From assembly GCA_039962225.1 (NCBI GenBank), contig JAMPKV010000004.1:186001-250000 (forward strand): a stretch of 64,000 nt of DNA. Direction: 5' to 3'. The number at the start of each line of letters is the position of its first letter. Position 1 is the first letter of the stretch. Positions 17,540 through 26,534 of the stretch are shown here, one piece after another. Origin of the DNA: Microcoleus sp. AS-A8. Lineage in GTDB: Bacteria > Cyanobacteriota > Cyanobacteriia > Cyanobacteriales > Coleofasciculaceae. The position numbers and the translations under genes were made by a program. A model generated the notes under the pieces. That model saw only the letters and a list, made by a program, of their open reading frames with translations. It was not told the origin of the DNA and searched no databases.

Positions 17540-18805
17540 TTATTGCAATCCTTTAGTCTGTAAGTTCTGCTCGACGTGCTGCATTTCCTCTAGCGTCTCT
17601 CCAGCGACGATTCCATAAATTTCGGTGTAGATTTTTCCGTATTTGACCTTCTCTAGAGCCGAAAGGATGATAAAGCTCTTGCGATTTAATTCGGCTTTTA
17701 GAGTCACTAGAATGGAATCCAATGTTCCATCCATACGGTAGTCACTGGAATATTTAGCCACCTCTTTTCCCAGTCCTAGGAGAGTATGGCGCTGTAAACA
17801 AAGTGGAGTTGAGCCATTAACGCGGAAATTAGCGTCGATCGCATAAAGCTGTCCATCTTGGTCTTCTAGCACATCGAAGCCAATCACTCCGAAATACCCC
17901 TGCTGGTGAGCATACTGACCAACGGCGGCAATCATCTCAAAGAATCTGCTCATGTCAGTTTTATCGTAGTGAATCAGTCCTCCTAAATAGTTACCTTCTG
18001 GGGTGACGAGTTGGCTGGTAGTGCCGATGAGTGTGATATCTCCTGTCTTGCTAACGTAGAACTGCACGCAGTAGTTCTGCACTTCATTTTTAACGAACTC
18101 CGAGACAATAATCGTATCGAGCAGCTTAATATCAAGATATTTCCTCAGTTCGTCAAAACAGTAGCGTAGGTCGCTAGTACTTCTGATGATGTAAGTGCCT
18201 TCTCCAGAAAGTCCGTGGGATGTTTTGATCAAGTAGGGGAATTGTTCTGGTAGGTCAATGTCTTGCAGAGCAATTTCGTGCAGATTGTAGCTCTTGTAGT
18301 TCGGACATTGCACTCCCAGTTCGGCTAGTGTCACTTTGCTGAGTAAGCGGTAGTGGGTATCTGGATTAACAGCATGTTTTTCAGGTTTCAGATTATCAAA
18401 AGGAAATAGCGTGATGATGCTGTCAAAGCGATCGCTTTGGCTAAGTTCATCCAAATAACTTGAGCAATGTATCCGCTCCAGATTGGAATATTTGAAGCCA
18501 AAATGCTCCCTCCAGTAGTCAATTAGCAAGGTTTGCACTGGACTGATGACAATGCCCGGAAGGGCATCGCCTAACACCGCCAAATTTTTCCAAGGTTCTT
18601 TCTCGCAAATCTTGTCGAAGGAGGTTTTCGTCGCTTCACTACTGCCGTCTTGAAGAAAGTATTTTTTCGTGTTGGGATAAGCAGCCCAGCTAGCAGTCGC
18701 CGGGTAATTTAAGAGGAATCCACAACGGGTATCTGTGGTGTCTTGTGCAAACAGATCAGAAAGCGAATTTCCCTTAAAGTATTGAAAGTTATAGGTTGAG
18801 TTCAT
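17540..18805 (-). CDS. ATP-grasp ligase of unknown substrate
   Basis: Cytoplasmic protein of about 421 residues from ATG 18805 (MNSTYNFQYFKG); an upstream in-frame start at 18847 is less likely. The N-terminal 150 residues are a pre-ATP-grasp-like domain. The ATP-grasp part contains PYLIKTSHGLSGEGTYII (ATP-binding lysine and glycine-rich loop), VSEFVKNEVQNYCVQFY, and VIGFDVLEDQDGQLYAIDANFRVNGS with the Asp/Asn metal ligands. Such enzymes join a carboxylate to an amine or thiol through an acylphosphate. The substrate cannot be inferred. The neighbouring isoaspartyl peptidase is convergent, so a shared pathway is speculative. Downstream of galT on the same strand, separated by a 170-base gap with a palindrome. 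Confidence 0.8.
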   Translation of the reverse strand: MNSTYNFQYFKGNSLSDLFAQDTTDTRCGFLLNYPATASWAAYPNTKKYFLQDGSSEATKTSFDKICEKEPWKNLAVLGDALPGIVISPVQTLLIDYWREHFGFKYSNLERIHCSSYLDELSQSDRFDSIITLFPFDNLKPEKHAVNPDTHYRLLSKVTLAELGVQCPNYKSYNLHEIALQDIDLPEQFPYLIKTSHGLSGEGTYIIRSTSDLRYCFDELRKYLDIKLLDTIIVSEFVKNEVQNYCVQFYVSKTGDITLIGTTSQLVTPEGNYLGGLIHYDKTDMSRFFEMIAAVGQYAHQQGYFGVIGFDVLEDQDGQLYAIDANFRVNGSTPLCLQRHTLLGLGKEVAKYSSDYRMDGTLDSILVTLKAELNRKSFIILSALEKVKYGKIYTEIYGIVAGETLEEMQHVEQNLQTKGLQ

Positions 18806-18912
18806 AAAAATTGCCTCTTTGGAACAAAAGCTGCTCAGGCTGCACAATGATGAGGTCTGGAGGTTGGAAGCTTAGGTTTTTAATTCATAGCATCAATAAA
18901 ACTGCCCTCCAT

Positions 18913-18933
18913 GGATGGGCAAATTGCCCATCC
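18913..18933. promoter_or_regulatory. Perfect palindrome between galT and the ATP-grasp gene
   Basis: GGATGGGCAA-A-TTGCCCATCC, 10-bp perfect arms, in the gap between galT and the downstream ATP-grasp gene. As RNA it forms an 8-bp hairpin with a 5-base loop, but no U-run follows on the minus strand, so it may be an operator, an attenuator stem or a dispersed repeat rather than a simple terminator. Confidence 0.5.
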
Positions 18934-18975
18934 CCAAGAGTTTCAAAAATTTAGTCATGTAAAATTGAATGCCCA

Positions 18976-20079
18976 TTAGTTGAGCCGAACCCCCCCTTCG
19001 AGAATTACCGATACAGCCTGTAATTCCTTCGCTTTCTCTTCAGGTAAGGCATCATTAGCAAACATTCCTGCCGCCAGTTCGGTTCCGGCTAAGTACTTCA
19101 GCTTATCCGGGGTACGATACGGCGGATAGAATTCAGCGTGCAGGTGTGATTCCGGATGGGGTTGACCGTCAGTCGGTGCCTGGAACCAAGCCATCAAATA
19201 AGGAAAAGGGCGGCTCCATAAACCGTCATACTTGAGAGTAACGGTTTTTAAGGCTTTAGCCAGTCCTCTACGCTGCTCGACGGTAAGGTCGATAAAGGTT
19301 GCAACTGGCTCAAGGGTGGCAATCCATACTTCGTAGGGATAACGCGCACACACGGGGACAAATGCGATCGCATGTTCATCCAAATACAGAATCCGCTGCT
19401 TGTCCTCAATTTCCTTCTGTATTAAATCTTGCAACAAACCCCGCTGGTGTTCCTGGTAATATGCCTGCTGCCGTTCCTGCATTCGTGCTGGGACAGGTGG
19501 CACAAAGGGATAAGCGTAAATCTGACCATGGGGATGAAGCAAAGTCACTCCCATCTCCACACCCCGATTCTCAAAAGGCAGCACATACTGAATTTTTGGA
19601 TTCTCGCCTAAAATACGAGTTCGCTCAGCCCAAACTTGTAACAGTAGCTCTAGGTGATCCAGTTCCAGAGCACCGAGGGACGCTTCAGAGTCTTGGGTGA
19701 AGACTATAACCTCGCATGTGCCATTGGCAGGGAGAGTTTCAACAATGAGCTTCGGCGGGTTCTGTGCCAAGAGTGTCATTGAAGGAAATCGGTTGTTAAA
19801 AACCGCGATATCATATTCTCCCTGAGGCAGTTCGCTAGGGAAATGAGGGTCAATGGTGGGTGCTAGCGGATTGTACTCCGGGGGCGGCATGAACGTCCGT
19901 CCCTGACGATGACTGGCGTATGCCACCCACTCACCTCGTAAGGGATGCCAACGTAAGTGGGGATTGGCTTGAATCGGTTCGTTACCGGGACTTGGAGCCT
20001 GGATGCCCTGCACAATGGGGTACCGGCTGTAGAGAGTCAGGGGACGCCCATCCGGCTTTAACAGCTCCTGGGAATACAT
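18976..20079 (-). CDS. galT: Galactose-1-phosphate uridylyltransferase
   Basis: Exchanges UMP between UDP-glucose and galactose 1-phosphate (Leloir pathway). 367 residues, HIT superfamily. Seen: VFNNRFPSM, the catalytic histidine segment LLHPHGQIYAYPFVPP (HxH), and the second HIT half ending PHPESHLHAEFYPP. The family-typical NPHLRWHPLRGEWVAYASHRQGR lies near the N-terminus. ATG start at 20079. No zinc Cys pair is visible, as in several bacterial forms. It is transcribed towards the ATP-grasp gene and galK. Confidence 0.94.
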   Translation of the reverse strand: MYSQELLKPDGRPLTLYSRYPIVQGIQAPSPGNEPIQANPHLRWHPLRGEWVAYASHRQGRTFMPPPEYNPLAPTIDPHFPSELPQGEYDIAVFNNRFPSMTLLAQNPPKLIVETLPANGTCEVIVFTQDSEASLGALELDHLELLLQVWAERTRILGENPKIQYVLPFENRGVEMGVTLLHPHGQIYAYPFVPPVPARMQERQQAYYQEHQRGLLQDLIQKEIEDKQRILYLDEHAIAFVPVCARYPYEVWIATLEPVATFIDLTVEQRRGLAKALKTVTLKYDGLWSRPFPYLMAWFQAPTDGQPHPESHLHAEFYPPYRTPDKLKYLAGTELAAGMFANDALPEEKAKELQAVSVILEGGVRLN

Positions 20080-20340
20080 TTTCCTCTGGCGACTATTTTA
20101 GCTTTAACTCTTGAGAGCATAGCGCCCTCTTTTTCCTATTCGCCCCTATCTAAAGTGGCATATGCAGTCGCGCCCAGTCTGCCATGAGCTGAACTTTATG
20201 GGTATAGTCGCGACTTCCAGAATACTGAGTAGGAAGATATCACCAAGGGAACGGGAGCTTTGAATCAGCTAATCGGCACTCCCGTTGCAGGGTAAGAACA
20301 TGACGAAGCTTTCGAGGCTGGGGGAGCTGGGGGAGCTGGA

Positions 20341-20566
20341 GGAGAAGATTATGCCATATTTTAGGCACATCAGTTTATTAATTTTGTTTAATCTACTACG
20401 CCAATGATATCTATAGATAAGAACCCATAGAATTTTACTCAAACCCAATAAGGGGAGAAGATTATGCCATATTTTAGGCACATCAGCTTATTAATTTTGT
20501 TTAATCTACTACGCCAATAATATCTATAGATAGGAACCCATAGAATTTTACTCAAACCCAATAAAT
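20341..20566. repeat. 113-bp tandem direct duplication
   Basis: Two adjacent copies of a 113-bp AT-rich unit (20341-20453 and 20454-20566), differing at only a few positions. Each starts with GGAGAAGATTATGCC and ends with CTCAAACCCAATAA. It is not coding, and no terminal inverted repeats were seen. Two copies only, with no spacers, so not CRISPR. Confidence 0.9.
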
Positions 20567-20734
20567 AGATAAACACTAATCATTTATTTATCAGTATCAT
20601 TTAATATTTTTTTAGGATTTGCATCGATCAGCTAATTATTCATCGGTTGAAGGTGGTAAGCTGATAGCAAGTTACAAATGAATACATAAATCTCATCGCT
20701 CAAGGAGCGAAAGAGCCTAAGAGATTATTCTCGC

Positions 20735-20749
20735 CGCTCAAAATGAGCG
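20735..20749. promoter_or_regulatory. Hairpin with an alternative partner upstream of cmpA
   Basis: CGCTCA-AAA-TGAGCG forms a perfect 6-bp hairpin. The same right arm, extended to TGAGCGAT (20744-20751), can instead pair with ATCGCTCA at 20695-20702, so two mutually exclusive folds exist in a possible 5' leader. A role is unproven. Confidence 0.4.
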
Positions 20750-20777
20750 ATTCATGTAACTTAGTCTTGCCACCCTT

Positions 20778-20790
20778 TTAATTAAAGTAA
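20778..20790. promoter_or_regulatory. Candidate CmpR half-site (TTA-N7-TAA)
   Basis: TTA-ATTAAAG-TAA matches the published CmpR (LysR-type CO2-responsive regulator) consensus TTA-N7/8-TAA. AT-rich context makes chance matches possible; support comes from a second match 63 bases downstream. Confidence 0.4.
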
Positions 20791-20837
20791 TTCCTGATTT
20801 AGGCAACTAAATCTTACGAGATTGTCTAAATGTAGGT

Positions 20838-20862
20838 CGCTTAGTTTGTATAAACCTAAGCG
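20838..20862. promoter_or_regulatory. Candidate CmpR operator (palindrome containing TTA-N7-TAA)
   Basis: Perfect inverted repeat CGCTTAG-N11-CTAAGCG, with TTA-GTTTGTA-TAA (20841-20853) inside it, 116 bases upstream of cmpA. Interrupted dyads of this size are typical LysR-family sites. The sequence GTAGGTCGCTTAG is partly repeated directly downstream as GTAGGTTGCTTAT. Binding by CmpR under low CO2 is inferred. Confidence 0.6.
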
Positions 20863-20977
20863 TAGGTTGCTTATGGCAGCCAAACCCTGCGACAGAATCC
20901 CCAAATTCGCCATTGTCTATAAACAGAGCAATGGTTAAGTAGCACTACAGAAGAAAGATTAACTGTAAGGAGATTTT

Positions 20978-22330
20978 ATGACCAATTTTTCAACGTTTTC
21001 TCGACGCAGATTTTTGTTAACAGCTGGAGCATCGGTAGCTAGTTCCATATTCCTTAAAGGTTGTTTGGGCAACCCACCTTCTCCTGCTGCACTATCACCC
21101 AAGGCACAAGCGCTTGAACTGAGTCCAGAACAGGTACCGGAAACTCGAACGGTCACACTTGGCTATATCCCAATTGTCGAAGCAGCAGCACTGGTCATCG
21201 CTCAAGAAAAAGGCTTCTTTGCCAAGTACGGCATGACCGACGTTAAGCTGGCAAAGCAAGCAAGTTGGGCATCCGCACGAGACAATGTGACGATTGGTTC
21301 AGCCAATGGTGGCATTGATGGCGGTCAGTGGCAGATGCCAATGCCTCATTTAATTAGTGAAGGCATCATCACCAACGGGCGCAAAGTTGGCATGTATGTT
21401 TTAGCTCAGTTGAATACGCAGGGGAATGGAATTGCCGTTGCTCGGATGCACAAAGGCAAAGGACTGGGTTTAGACATTTCCGGTGCTGCCGACTACATCA
21501 AAGGGTTTCAACAAACCAACGGTAGGAAATTTAAAGCCGCACATACCTTTCCCCAAGTGAACCAAGACCTCTGGATTCGCTATTGGTTTGCCGCCGGTGG
21601 TGTCGATCCAGATAATGATATCGACCTCTTGGCAGTGCCATCGGCTGAAACGGTGCAAGGGATGCGAAACGGTTCGATGGATGCCTTCAGTACAGGTGAC
21701 CCCTGGCCCTACCGCATCGTTGCCGATGATATCGGTCACATGGCAGCAGTTTCTGGTCAAATCTGGAGATTTCACCCAGAGGAATATCTAGCCTTGAGAG
21801 AAGACTGGGTAGACAAAAATCCCAAAGCGACCAAAGCCATCTTAAAAGCGTTGATGGAAGCGCAGCAATGGTGTGATAAGGCCAAGAACCGAGAGGAGTT
21901 GGTTCAAATCGTTTCCCAACGAAACTTTTTCAACGTGCCTATAAGGATTCTGCAACCTCCCTATGCCGGGAAGTACATGATGGGTGATGGCAAATCAGAC
22001 GTTGGGGACTTCAAGATGGGACCCATGTACTGGAAAGACGATATTGGTAGCGTCTCCTACCCTTATAAGAGCCACGATTTATGGTTTTTAACCGAAAGTC
22101 TGCGCTGGGGTTTCCATAAAGGGAAGATTAACGATATCGATAGCGCTAAGAAGATTATCGATCGCGTCAACCGCGAAGACCTCTGGCGAGAAGCGGCGAA
22201 AGAGGCAGGCTTCAGTGCTGACATTCCCCAAAGTACATCGCGAGGGGTTGAGAAGTTTTTCGATGGGAAAGAGTTTGACCCAGAAAAGCCAGAGGCTTAC
22301 CTCAATAGCCTTGCGATTAAGAGAGTTTAA
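20978..22330 (+). CDS. cmpA: Bicarbonate transporter substrate-binding lipoprotein CmpA
   Basis: Periplasmic bicarbonate-binding lipoprotein of the BCT1 ABC transporter, part of the inorganic-carbon concentrating mechanism. 450 residues. The N-terminus has [10 protein letters not shown] (Tat-like) and the lipobox FLKGC, with Cys about residue 29. The mature protein reads [61 protein letters not shown] and [11 protein letters not shown]. These last three are the CmpA forms; NrtA proteins carry GAHxLxPMPY, GGTHDxW and FCVGEPW there. Good ribosome site (AAGGAGATTTT). First gene of cmpABCD. A nitrate-binding role (NrtA) is the alternative and judged unlikely. Confidence 0.9.
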   Translation: MTNFSTFSRRRFLLTAGASVASSIFLKGCLGNPPSPAALSPKAQALELSPEQVPETRTVTLGYIPIVEAAALVIAQEKGFFAKYGMTDVKLAKQASWASARDNVTIGSANGGIDGGQWQMPMPHLISEGIITNGRKVGMYVLAQLNTQGNGIAVARMHKGKGLGLDISGAADYIKGFQQTNGRKFKAAHTFPQVNQDLWIRYWFAAGGVDPDNDIDLLAVPSAETVQGMRNGSMDAFSTGDPWPYRIVADDIGHMAAVSGQIWRFHPEEYLALREDWVDKNPKATKAILKALMEAQQWCDKAKNREELVQIVSQRNFFNVPIRILQPPYAGKYMMGDGKSDVGDFKMGPMYWKDDIGSVSYPYKSHDLWFLTESLRWGFHKGKINDIDSAKKIIDRVNREDLWREAAKEAGFSADIPQSTSRGVEKFFDGKEFDPEKPEAYLNSLAIKRV

Positions 22331-22331
22331 T

Positions 22332-22429
22332 CAAAGGCAAAGGGCAAAAGGCGAAAGGCAAAAGGCAAAGGGCAAAAGGCAAAGGGCAAAAGGCAAAAGG
22401 CAAAGGGCAAAAGGCAAAGGGCAAAGGGC
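22332..22429. repeat. Heptamer STRR, 14 units (AAAAGGC/AAAGGGC)
   Basis: Fourteen consecutive 7-base units alternating AAAAGGC and AAAGGGC, beginning one base after the cmpA stop codon and filling half of the cmpA-cmpB gap. Confidence 0.95.
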
Positions 22430-22537
22430 AAAAATTACTCTACAGGGAAATCTTCCGATTTGTTTGCACTAACCTTTACAGCCTGAAAGTTTTCAAATTT
22501 TCATTCAACTTGTACCAAAAAACTGGAGAAAAGGAAA

Positions 22538-23386
22538 ATGACTGTCAACACAATCAACCGCAACTCAAGATCCAGTTCAACCAACCCAATCCAAGCTTTC
22601 TGGAAAAAGCAATCTAAGGAGATTGTGCCGCCTTTGATGGGAGTTTTGGGATTCTTAATCGTATGGCAGCTATTTTCCTGGTCTGGATTGACAAGACTGC
22701 CAGGGCCACTCAGTGTTTGGACAGACCAACGGACAAGAGAACTACTTTTGTATCCCTTTTATGATAAAGGTGGTATTGACAAAGGTCTGTTTTGGCAGAC
22801 TATGGCAAGCCTGGGTCGGGTTGCCCAAGGTTACTCATTAGCGGCAATTGTCGGGATTGGTACAGGTATTTTTGTGGGCACGAATCCACTGATTGATAAG
22901 GCTTTAGACCCAGTCTTTCAGTTCCTGCGAATGGTAGCGCCTTTAGCCTGGGTTCCAATTGCTCTGGTCGCCTTGCAACAAAACCAGCCTGCTGCAATTT
23001 TCGTAATTTTTATTACCTCAGTCTGGCCGATTTTAATCAACACGACCGAGGGTGTGAAGCAAATCCCGGATGATTACAACAACGTCGCCAAGGTTTTGCA
23101 GCTTTCTCGCAAGGAATACTACTTGAACATTCTATTGCCCTCTGCTCTTCCCTACATCTTTACAGGATTGAAAATTGCGATTGGATTAGCATGGTTGGCG
23201 ATTATTGCCGCAGAAATCGTGATGTCAGGTATTGTCGGAATTGGTTTCTTCATCTGGGATGCCTATCAACAGAACTATGTCAGTGAAATTATCTTGGCTG
23301 TTGCCTACATCGGTGCAGTAGGCTTGCTCTTAGACCGAGCAATGGGGTACTTACAGTCCAAGATTGTTCCACAAGAAAAGAAATAA
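22538..23386 (+). CDS. cmpB: Bicarbonate ABC transporter permease CmpB
   Basis: Inner-membrane permease of BCT1, 282 residues, with about six hydrophobic helices. The cytoplasmic coupling motif is visible as AKVLQLSRKEYYLNILLPSALPYIFTG, the EAA-loop form of nitrate/bicarbonate-type permeases (NtrB family). Ribosome site GGAGAAAAGGAAA before ATG 22538. It works with CmpA and the two ATPases CmpC and CmpD. NrtB is the closest alternative; the assignment follows CmpA. Confidence 0.88.
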   Translation: MTVNTINRNSRSSSTNPIQAFWKKQSKEIVPPLMGVLGFLIVWQLFSWSGLTRLPGPLSVWTDQRTRELLLYPFYDKGGIDKGLFWQTMASLGRVAQGYSLAAIVGIGTGIFVGTNPLIDKALDPVFQFLRMVAPLAWVPIALVALQQNQPAAIFVIFITSVWPILINTTEGVKQIPDDYNNVAKVLQLSRKEYYLNILLPSALPYIFTGLKIAIGLAWLAIIAAEIVMSGIVGIGFFIWDAYQQNYVSEIILAVAYIGAVGLLLDRAMGYLQSKIVPQEKK

Positions 23387-23525
23387 CGTCGCTAATGGCT
23401 AATAGCTAATAGTAAATGGTTAATGGCTAGGAAAAACCAGAAACGACCATAAGCAATTAGCCACGACTCATAACCGATGACCAATGATTAAAGATTAAGG
23501 ACTAAGGACTAAGGACTAAGGACTA
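23387..23525. repeat. STRR-filled cmpB-cmpC gap ending in GGACTAA repeats
   Basis: The first part holds imperfect GGCTAATA-type repeats (23393-23430). The second holds four exact GGACTAA units (23499-23525), the last of which runs into the cmpC start codon (GGACTAATG). Each unit creates an AAGGA element, so the repeat itself supplies the ribosome binding site of cmpC. Confidence 0.9.
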
Positions 23526-25529
23526 ATGAGTGTTTTTGTTGCTGTTGATCAAGTTGATAAAGTTTTTTCCTTGGCGGGTGGTGGTGAATACGTTGCCTTA
23601 AAAGGAATTGACCTCCACATTAAAAAAGGAGAATTTATCTCGTTCATCGGTCACTCCGGCTGCGGGAAGTCCACCCTGTTGAACATGATTGCTGGTTTGT
23701 CTCTGCCAACTGATGGTGTAGTTGCGTTGGAAGGGCAAAGAATTCAACAGCCAGGGCCAGACAAGATGGTGGTGTTCCAGAATTATTCTCTGTTGCCTTG
23801 GCGAACAGTTCGGCAAAATATTGCCTTGGCTGTTGACTCGGTGATGAAGGATTTGCCGGCAAGTGAGCGCAAAGCTATTGTAGAGCGACACATCGACATG
23901 GTGGGGTTGCGTCCTCATGTGGACAAACAGCCTGCGATGTTGTCAGGTGGACAAAAACAACGGGTTGCGATCGCACGCGCCCTCGCCATTCGCCCCAAAC
24001 TGCTGCTTTTAGATGAACCCTTCGGCGCACTCGATGCCCTAACACGGGGTAATCTGCAAGAGCAGTTAATGAAAATCTGCGAAGAAAACGAAGTCACGGC
24101 AATCATGGTTACTCATGATGTCGATGAGGCCGTGCTTTTATCTGACCGGATTGTGATGCTTACTAATGGGCCAGAATCCAAAATTGGTCAGATTCTAGAA
24201 GTCGATATTCCCCGCCCACGCAAGCGCATGGAAGTGGTAGAACATCCCAGCTACTACAGCTTACGCAGCGAGATGATTTACTTCCTCAATCAGCAGAAGC
24301 GGATTAAGAAGATTCGGGCGAGAAAAACAGCCGTCGTTGCTCGTCATGGTTTGGAAAAAGTTAACCTTGACATTGGTTTTGTCCCCTTAACCGCTTGTGC
24401 TCCCCTTGCTGTTGCTCAAGAAAAAGGCTTCTTCAAAAAACATGGCTTAGATGAAGTTAACCTCGTGCGCGAAACCAGTTGGCGCGGCATTGTGGATGGC
24501 ATGGCTGGTGGTTATTTAGATGCGGCTCAAATGCCATCAGGAATGCCCCTATGGTTAACATTGGGAGGTTACGAGAACCGACCCTTGCCAGTCGTCACTG
24601 CCCTAACCATGACTCGCAATGGTAATGGCATCACGCTAGATAAGCGATTTTATGACCAGGGGATACATACTCTAGCTGATTTTAGAAAGATGCTGTTAGA
24701 CTCCCCATCTCAACAGCACAGAATGGGGATGGTTCATCCCTCCTCCATGCACAATCTGCTGCTGCGTTACTGGTTAGCTGCCGGTGGCATCGACCCTGAC
24801 CTGGATGTGGAACTCAAGACTATTCCTCCTGCCCAGATGGTCGTCGATTTGCAAGCGGGAACCATCGATGGTTACTGTGTGGGAGAACCCTGGAACATCC
24901 GGGCAGCAATGGAAGGAGTCGGCTTTACTGTAGTCACAGACTTAGAACTTTGGCCGGGACATCCAGGAAAAGTTCTCGGCGTTCGCGAAGACTGGGCTGA
25001 CGCCTATCCCAACACCCATATTGCTTTGACCAAAGCGTTGCTAGAAGCTTGTCGCTACTGCGCTGATCCAGCCAATGACCAAGAGGTGCGTCAGATTACT
25101 GCTGGGCGCGAGTATGTGAGTACGGATATCAACTATATTCACATGGGAGACCCCAATGCCTCTACCTGTAGCCTAGATGTCCCCATGCGCGAATATGCCC
25201 ATCACTTGTTCTATGGAGATGGTGTCAATCGCCCCAGTCGAACTGAGCAACTTTGGCACATGACTCAGTTGGCGCGTTGGGACCATACTCCCTTCCCTAG
25301 AAACTGGGTGGAAATCTTGGAACGAGTATGCCGAGTCCGCGTATTCAGCATCGCCGCAAGAGAGATGGGTCTGTCTGATATTAGTTACACCAAAAGCGGG
25401 ATTCAATTGTTCGACGGTACCCCCTTTAATGCCGAAGACCCAATTGGCTATCTCAACAGTCTGCGGATTAAACGCAATTTCAGCATTGCAGAAGTTGTCC
25501 TCGATTCACGTCCTGGCGTAGCTGCTTAG
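23526..25529 (+). CDS. cmpC: Bicarbonate transporter ATPase fused to a CmpA-like domain, CmpC
   Basis: 667-residue two-domain subunit of BCT1. Residues 1-260 are an ABC ATPase: Walker A GHSGCGKST, Q-loop VVFQNYSLLPW, signature LSGGQKQR, Walker B LLLLDEPFGALDA, switch histidine MVTHD. Residues about 280-660 are a solute-binding-protein-like domain related to CmpA (LDIGFVPLTACAPLAVAQEKG, RYWLAAGGIDP, CVGEPWN) that lacks a signal peptide, so it stays cytoplasmic and is thought to be regulatory. The tail YLNSLRIKR is shared with CmpA. It pairs with CmpD to form the ATPase heterodimer. No frameshift seen. Confidence 0.92.
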   Translation: MSVFVAVDQVDKVFSLAGGGEYVALKGIDLHIKKGEFISFIGHSGCGKSTLLNMIAGLSLPTDGVVALEGQRIQQPGPDKMVVFQNYSLLPWRTVRQNIALAVDSVMKDLPASERKAIVERHIDMVGLRPHVDKQPAMLSGGQKQRVAIARALAIRPKLLLLDEPFGALDALTRGNLQEQLMKICEENEVTAIMVTHDVDEAVLLSDRIVMLTNGPESKIGQILEVDIPRPRKRMEVVEHPSYYSLRSEMIYFLNQQKRIKKIRARKTAVVARHGLEKVNLDIGFVPLTACAPLAVAQEKGFFKKHGLDEVNLVRETSWRGIVDGMAGGYLDAAQMPSGMPLWLTLGGYENRPLPVVTALTMTRNGNGITLDKRFYDQGIHTLADFRKMLLDSPSQQHRMGMVHPSSMHNLLLRYWLAAGGIDPDLDVELKTIPPAQMVVDLQAGTIDGYCVGEPWNIRAAMEGVGFTVVTDLELWPGHPGKVLGVREDWADAYPNTHIALTKALLEACRYCADPANDQEVRQITAGREYVSTDINYIHMGDPNASTCSLDVPMREYAHHLFYGDGVNRPSRTEQLWHMTQLARWDHTPFPRNWVEILERVCRVRVFSIAAREMGLSDISYTKSGIQLFDGTPFNAEDPIGYLNSLRIKRNFSIAEVVLDSRPGVAA

Positions 25530-25573
25530 AGGTTGGCCGGTTGCAGGTTGCAGGTTAATCAGTTGTTCCAATT

Positions 25574-25645
25574 TCCTAACCTTCAAACCTTCCAACCTTC
25601 CAACCTTCCACTTTCAAACTTTCCAACCTTCAAACCTTCAACTTT
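25574..25645. repeat. STRR in cmpC-cmpD gap (CTTCCAAC/CTTCAAAC)
   Basis: Pyrimidine/CAA-rich imperfect 7-8-base repeats (CCTTCAAA, CCTTCCAA) fill most of the gap before cmpD. This is a third repeat family within one operon. No ribosome binding site is seen between the repeat and the cmpD start. Confidence 0.9.
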
Positions 25646-25656
25646 CTTATAGACCA

Positions 25657-26517
25657 ATGCGTAACCGCCCTCTAGCCTTTAGCGATAGCCAAACCCTCCC
25701 TACCCGAAGGTCAGTAGTAACGGCTAACAACCGTGAGCCATTCCTGGCGATTGAGAATGTTTCCAAGATCTATCCGACCCAAAAAGGCTCTTTCACCGTA
25801 CTTGACGGCGTTAACCTAACCGTACAAGAAGGCGAGTTTATTTGTGTTATCGGTCACTCTGGCTGTGGCAAATCAACACTGCTGAACATGGTATCGGGTT
25901 TCGCCTTTCCCACCCATGGAAAAGTTCTGCTGCAAGGGAAGCCGATCACTAAGCCGGGACCAGACCGCATGGTAGTGTTCCAAAACTATGCGCTCCTGCC
26001 GTGGCGGACGGCTTTTGAAAATATTTACCTAGCTGTCCACGCCGTTTACCCTAACAAGTCGCAAGCTGAGAAAAGAGCGATCGTTCGGGAACATCTGGCG
26101 ATGGTGGGACTAACGGAAGCCGCTGATAAAAAACCGCCGCAAATGTCCGGCGGGATGAGACAACGGGTTTCCATTGCACGAGCTTTAGCGGTTCGTCCCC
26201 AAGTCTTGATTCTAGATGAGCCGTTTGGTGCGTTGGATGCCATCACCAAGGAAGAGTTGCAGGAAGAACTGCTGAAGATTTGGAACGATCATCGCTGTAC
26301 CGTTCTGATGATTACTCATGATATCGATGAGGCGCTGTTCCTAGCCGATCGCTTGGTGATGATGACCAATGGCCCTGCGGCTAAAATCGGTGAGGTGATG
26401 GAGATTCCTTTCGCACGTCCACGCGATCGCGCCCGCATCATGGAAGACCCAGAATACTATAAGCTGCGGAATCACGCCCTAGACTTCCTGTTCCACCGTT
26501 TCGCTCACGATGAATAG
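25657..26517 (+). CDS. cmpD: Bicarbonate transporter ATPase CmpD
   Basis: 286-residue ABC ATPase, partner of CmpC. Walker A GHSGCGKST, Q-loop VVFQNYALLPW, signature MSGGMRQRV, Walker B LILDEPFGALDA, switch MITHDIDEALF. About 35 poorly conserved residues precede the first strand, so a later start is possible, but no better ribosome site was found. The last gene of cmpABCD, followed by a strong hairpin. Confidence 0.9.
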   Translation: MRNRPLAFSDSQTLPTRRSVVTANNREPFLAIENVSKIYPTQKGSFTVLDGVNLTVQEGEFICVIGHSGCGKSTLLNMVSGFAFPTHGKVLLQGKPITKPGPDRMVVFQNYALLPWRTAFENIYLAVHAVYPNKSQAEKRAIVREHLAMVGLTEAADKKPPQMSGGMRQRVSIARALAVRPQVLILDEPFGALDAITKEELQEELLKIWNDHRCTVLMITHDIDEALFLADRLVMMTNGPAAKIGEVMEIPFARPRDRARIMEDPEYYKLRNHALDFLFHRFAHDE

Positions 26518-26534
26518 CTTTTTCTTGGGAGACT

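Larger units (their letters stand above)
20080..20977. other. 900-bp intergenic region: duplication, hairpins and cmp promoter
   Basis: Between galT (minus) and cmpA (plus). It holds a 113-bp tandem duplication (20341-20566), a perfect hairpin (20735-20749) and candidate CmpR sites (20778-20790, 20838-20862). Probably carries both promoters; no gene is supported. Confidence 0.75.

Noticed and set aside
20672-20685. NtcA-like site TTA-N8-TAC upstream of cmpA
   Set aside because: One mismatch to GTA-N8-TAC and no well-placed -10 box; cmp operons are known CmpR targets.
20978-26517. Reading the four-gene transporter as nitrate transporter nrtABCD
   Set aside because: The binding protein has the CmpA forms [19 protein letters not shown] and FSTGDPWP instead of the NrtA forms, and no nirA or narB is adjacent. 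Bicarbonate is the better call.
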